A DNA stretch of 64,000 bases from Hymenopellis radicata (lineage: Eukaryota > Basidiomycota > Agaricomycetes > Agaricales > Physalacriaceae), in the NCBI GenBank assembly GCA_015501595.1, contig JADNRX010000071.1:62001-126000 (forward strand). Direction: 5' to 3'. Positions 61,301-64,000 of the stretch are shown piece after piece. A program made the position numbers and the translations under genes. The first letter of the stretch is position 1; each line of letters opens with the position of its first letter. The notes under the pieces are model-generated. The model saw only the letters and a program-made list of their open reading frames with translations, was not told the DNA's origin and made no database searches.

Positions 61301-62703
61301 TTGACAAAACCGATGCTCGAAAGGAGTTAGGATTCCCCATCTATCAAAATCTCACTCATTTTTATAGAGTACATAGCTCGTGTTCGTTGCGACTGCCTCG
61401 GAGTACAAGTAATATAACACTATATACCATTCATTGTTAGATTCTCAGAACTCCGAGGCCAATTTGAGCCTGTAGCGTGGTTCCGAGCTGTTTGTCCCGT
61501 TGACGGGGCTTGTCCCGTTGAGTGGTACATGACTGTAGGTGCCCTTTCTGATAATTTCCTCTTCTCAAAGTAATTTCTTGTTTAGTTGAGAGCCCTCACC
61601 CCAATCGGAAACGGATGATCTTTGCCAGTATCATCACCTTCCTATGGATTGCCAATACTGTCATGTTGGCTTTGGTGTGGAAAATTGTTGATCAGGTCTT
61701 CATCGCTAATGGAACATCATTGGAGAACGAGCTCAATTACTTCATCATTGATCACCTATGGCTACCATATGGGCTTGCTCTAGATGTACTTCAAGGCCTT
61801 TGCATCTTGTCTGCAGACCTGGTCTTGGTATGTACATTTACTGGGGCTTAAGTAAACCGCTGATGGCTTGCATTAGGTTTGGCGCTGCTGGGTGCTGTAT
61901 GCTGGAAGTTTCAAAGTTGTTGTCATTCCCGGTCTCTGCGTGATCACTGAGATAAGTGGGTCCTCTCTCGGATCTCCTAACAGTTGTCAAGTTCTGAATT
62001 TTTTGTGTTTAGTCAGTTCCTGGATGACCCTGCACACCATTATTGCCGCCCCCTTGTCTACGAGTGCCAGTCACACAAATTGGCTACTGGTCTATTTATC
62101 GATGACCGTGGCGACAAATAGCTCATGCACCTTTCTCATCCTCTTTCGCATTGTGCAGGTGAGTGGCATCGGTGCCAGCCTCAAGACCTACCGCGGCATT
62201 ATTGAGATTCTCGTGGAATCGGCCGCTATGTATGCAATCATCTACATTGCTATCCTTATTGCATATACGTACCAGGTTTACACTGACACACCAACAACGA
62301 CTGCCTATATGTACCCTACGGTTATATCCTACAGCATCACTGTAGGTTGTTATCCATTGGCATTCACCATACTGACTTGCACTACCAGGGTATCGCGCCC
62401 ACGCTTATCATCGCCCGTGTCATGGCTGGGCATTCACGTCCGGACGACTCATGGACGCGTCCATCGCTCCCGCACATGCGAAGCAATGTGCTCTCAGCCT
62501 CGGAGTCTTTGCGGTTTGCCAGCATGCCGAACCACAGTATGCAAACCACGTCCGCGAACACCGGACGTGTCACAGCGAACATCGATCTCGAGGCGCAGGC
62601 TCAAGAGGTCGTAGAAGAGACACATGAGCAAGACGGAGATGAAGATCGCGCTGAAGCCGGCCCGCTGGCGTCTGGCCACAAGCTGTCTGCTGGGCAGGTT
62701 TGA
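58386..62703 (+). CDS. Seven-transmembrane Agaricomycete protein, transposon in intron 1
   Basis: Function unknown; it belongs by pattern to a large family of 7-TM proteins in mushroom-forming fungi. Five exons (58386-58506, 61586-61827, 61877-61955, 62013-62341, 62389-62703) sum to 1,086 nt, 361 residues, with all phases agreeing. Exon 1 gives MSLTIAEAESLFSATLHPTI and TM1 (YTCIFFVALYYI). Exon 2 resumes VESPHPNRKRMIFASIITFL, then IANTVMLALVWKI. Later come LWLPYGLALDVLQGLCILSA, LVWRCWVLYAGSFKVVVIPG, MTLHTIIAAPL, TYRGIIEILVESAAMYAIIY and a hydrophilic tail (LEAQAQEVVEETHEQDGDED). Intron 1 is 3,079 bp because a pogo-like transposon occupies it; without the insert it would be about 51 bp. If intron 1 is retained, translation stops after 70 residues. 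Whether splicing still succeeds is not visible. Confidence 0.8.
58510..61535. mobile_element. Apparently intact pogo/Fot1-like (Tc1/mariner) transposon
   Basis: 3,026 bp flanked by TA on each side (58508-58509, 61536-61537). The left end starts CAGTCATGTACCCATCAACG, and the reverse complement of the right end starts CAGTCATGTACCACTCAACG; both continue GGACA. The right end carries a second CAACGGGACAA copy just inside, from about 61492. It encodes one full-length transposase on the minus strand, opposite to the host gene. Near-identical ends and an undamaged frame suggest a recent insertion. Confidence 0.93.
58774..61068 (-). CDS. Transposase, DDE_1 superfamily (pogo/Fot1, CENP-B-type HTH)
   Basis: Cut-and-paste transposase. 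Two exons (60230-61068 and 58774-60178) flank a 51-bp GT-AG intron and give 2,244 nt, 747 residues. The N-terminus (MVGRAQSDSRKNQNYATTKE) has a Psq-like helix-turn-helix with RIKLHRNTMLQRYRGRAS, then a CENP-B-type HTH (VDYCIALANRGFPLNNKRVK, GKKWVGRFVQKH). The catalytic DDE triad appears as IYGGDETGM, LLLVDGHSSHYT and QGLDVVIFAVLKQRF. A Lys/Glu-rich tail follows, with a PKLFTGDAFMAAA-like segment, ending in an acidic run. No stop or frameshift interrupts it. It lies wholly inside the inverted-repeat element and is antisense to the host 7-TM gene. Confidence 0.93.
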
Positions 62704-63301
62704 GATGGTCAAAATGGCTGGTTGAAGAAGAGCTACTGTCCTGCTCAGAAGGAGTAGTCCAAGACGTATCCCCTTAGATGCCATGTGCGGGAACCTGTCT
62801 GTTCTCTGCCGTCTGAGCCGCGTGGAAGTACCGCTACCGCAACGTTATAGCTCCCCGCAATACGACTTTCATTCGCTTTATCTTGAAAGATGTCACTGCG
62901 GTGTGCGCTGAGTCAAAGTTTGCAGTTGTCTACGCAAGACTTGACTGAACACGTACACGGCGTCTCATCTGTAACTGGGACTCCCAAATCGTTTTCACTT
63001 GCTGTTAGCTGCGAACCGTCGTTGGATTCCCTAGCATGCCTTCCCGATATATAACTCTCTGTGCGAGGATTGAAGGCAGACAGACACCACACGCGTTACT
63101 TCGAGATCATGCTGTGTCTATGAGACCAGTGTTGCCTAGCGTTGCCCTTCCTTCCTGGATTCTGAAGGACACGAGACCAAAAACCGTCTGGTGGTCCAGA
63201 CACTTTATGATTGATTAGGCGTGTTGGTATATGGTACGAAGTACAGTCATAATCTATAAGGAGGAGGCGTAACATCTATGCAGGAGGTCGTGATTGCTTA
63301 T
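62704..63301. other. Intergenic interval, convergent 3' ends
   Basis: About 600 bp between the convergent 3' ends of the 7-TM gene and the MFS gene. No supported gene or repeat. Confidence 0.5.
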
Positions 63302-64000
63302 TTAAACGGCGGAAGTTTCTGTCTTGGGTGCCATAGGCGGAGGGGTGGGCGGTCCAGGTAGAACAGGCGCGTATTTAGACTTGGCGCGGAGAACAGCGCC
63401 ATATCTGCATAACAACCTCCTGTCAAACGAGCTTTGATAGCGAACTAATACGAATACTCACCTCATGAACACAAAGGGAATAGGCACCATGATCAGTGCG
63501 ATGAATCCGACAAAAGAAGAGGCCCATTGGGGATCCATAGCATCGTACATCTGGTTGGCGAACAGAGGGAAGACTGCGCCGAAGATGCTTCGGCATACGG
63601 TGTTTGCTGAACAGAATATAAGTAGGACAAGGAGTCGATAGAGCAGGCGCGTACCGGCAAGTGCAGATGCGGCGACCATGAGATAGGTGTCGATGATGTA
63701 GTTGAAGAAGCAGACCTGGTTGGTGTTATGAGCTGTGCAGGTTGAGGACGGAAGAAAGCTCACATAGATCGCGACGTTGGCAAAACCAATTAATCCACCA
63801 GCTAATAATGGCGCCCAGTAGTTGACACTGGATAAGACGTCCAACTACCAAGGTGTTGGTCTCCGAGAGAAGTAAAGCGAGAGCCCACTTACCCGAACCA
63901 GAAGAATGAAATAGCGAATAACGGCGCGGCATAAAGCGAGAGGTACAAACGGGACTCGGCGGGTACAGGATGTGGCGCATACTTCTCCACGTCGCGTTGA
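63302..64000 (-). CDS. MFS transporter, C-terminal part (drug/polyamine type)
   Basis: Major facilitator superfamily exporter, cut by the right window edge so that the N-terminal half is missing. Visible pieces are RLYLSLYAAPLFAISFFWFG, then after an intron SVNYWAPLLAGGLIGFANVA, then FFNYIIDTYLMVAASALA, TVCRSIFGAVFPLFANQMYD and WASSFVGFIALIMVPIPFVF. YIIDTY and SIFGAVFPLFA are typical of the TPO/FLR multidrug-polyamine subfamily (DHA1). The cytosolic end reads YGAVLRAKSKYAPVLPGPPT then PPPMAPKTETSAV, with the stop at 63302-63304. At least three introns are visible. The substrate is not predictable. Confidence 0.85.

Overview
This is a stretch of fungal nuclear chromosome. It most likely comes from an Agaricomycete (mushroom-forming basidiomycete). 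Coding regions are broken by many introns of about 40-60 bp with GT-AG ends. Genes are densely packed on both strands with short, often divergent, promoters. Several families are typical of this group: a small-exon 7-TM protein, a giant PH/Ser-rich/RS protein, tandem cupredoxins and RING-acidic proteins. The genus cannot be named from the sequence alone. Exon models were joined by eye from reading frame, splice sites and family conservation. For six genes (ketopantoate reductase, TPT transporter, INO1, RBX1, 2OG oxygenase, 7-TM protein), the transposase and the nuclease-like gene, the exon lengths summed to a multiple of three. The nuclease-like model does so only with two weak-donor introns. 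Other models are less certain and say so.

Layout, left to right. 1-8.2 kb: a truncated M20 amidohydrolase diverging from a ketopantoate-reductase-like gene, a pseudogene scrap of a RING gene, a possible nuclease-fold protein, the intact RING E3-like gene, and a TPT/DMT transporter. 8.3-13.7 kb: a 521-bp inverted-repeat element that ends against the stop codon of an Hcs1/IGHMBP2-type SF1 helicase, then a decayed region. 13.7-17.4 kb: INO1 (inositol-3-phosphate synthase) and a secreted two-domain cupredoxin. 18.1-23.4 kb: RBX1, tubulin cofactor C and TAF8, a housekeeping block bracketed by two inverted copies of one 300-400 bp sequence, with the TAF8 3' end duplicated beyond it. 23.6-34.3 kb: one very long gene with a PH-like domain, Ser/Thr/Pro-rich tracts, an RS domain and a C-terminal coiled coil. 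34.3-41.1 kb: a small ORF, an aldehyde dehydrogenase relic, an intact 2-oxoglutarate/Fe(II) oxygenase, and about 3 kb without a supportable gene.

41.1-50.6 kb: a Zn2Cys6 transcription factor and condensin subunit CND1/NCAPD2. 51.1-51.9 kb: a TA-flanked inverted-repeat element (Tc1/mariner-type MITE). 52.3-56.5 kb: a Gcn4/Cpc1-like bZIP with leader uORFs, and a Zrg17-like cation-diffusion-facilitator protein. 58.4-62.7 kb: a 7-TM gene carrying an apparently intact 3,026-bp pogo/Fot1-like transposon in its first intron. 63.3-64 kb: the C-terminus of an MFS transporter.

The genes do not form one pathway or an obvious secondary-metabolite cluster. Most are independent housekeeping functions (chromosome condensation, general transcription, tubulin folding, cullin-RING ligase, inositol synthesis, amino-acid control). 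The most striking signal is the pogo-like element. It entered the TA of the 5' splice-site GTA of a roughly 51-bp intron and, through the TA target duplication, kept the GT donor. The host frame stays open when the transposon is read as intron. Rearrangement around the RBX1-TBCC-TAF8 block is the second.
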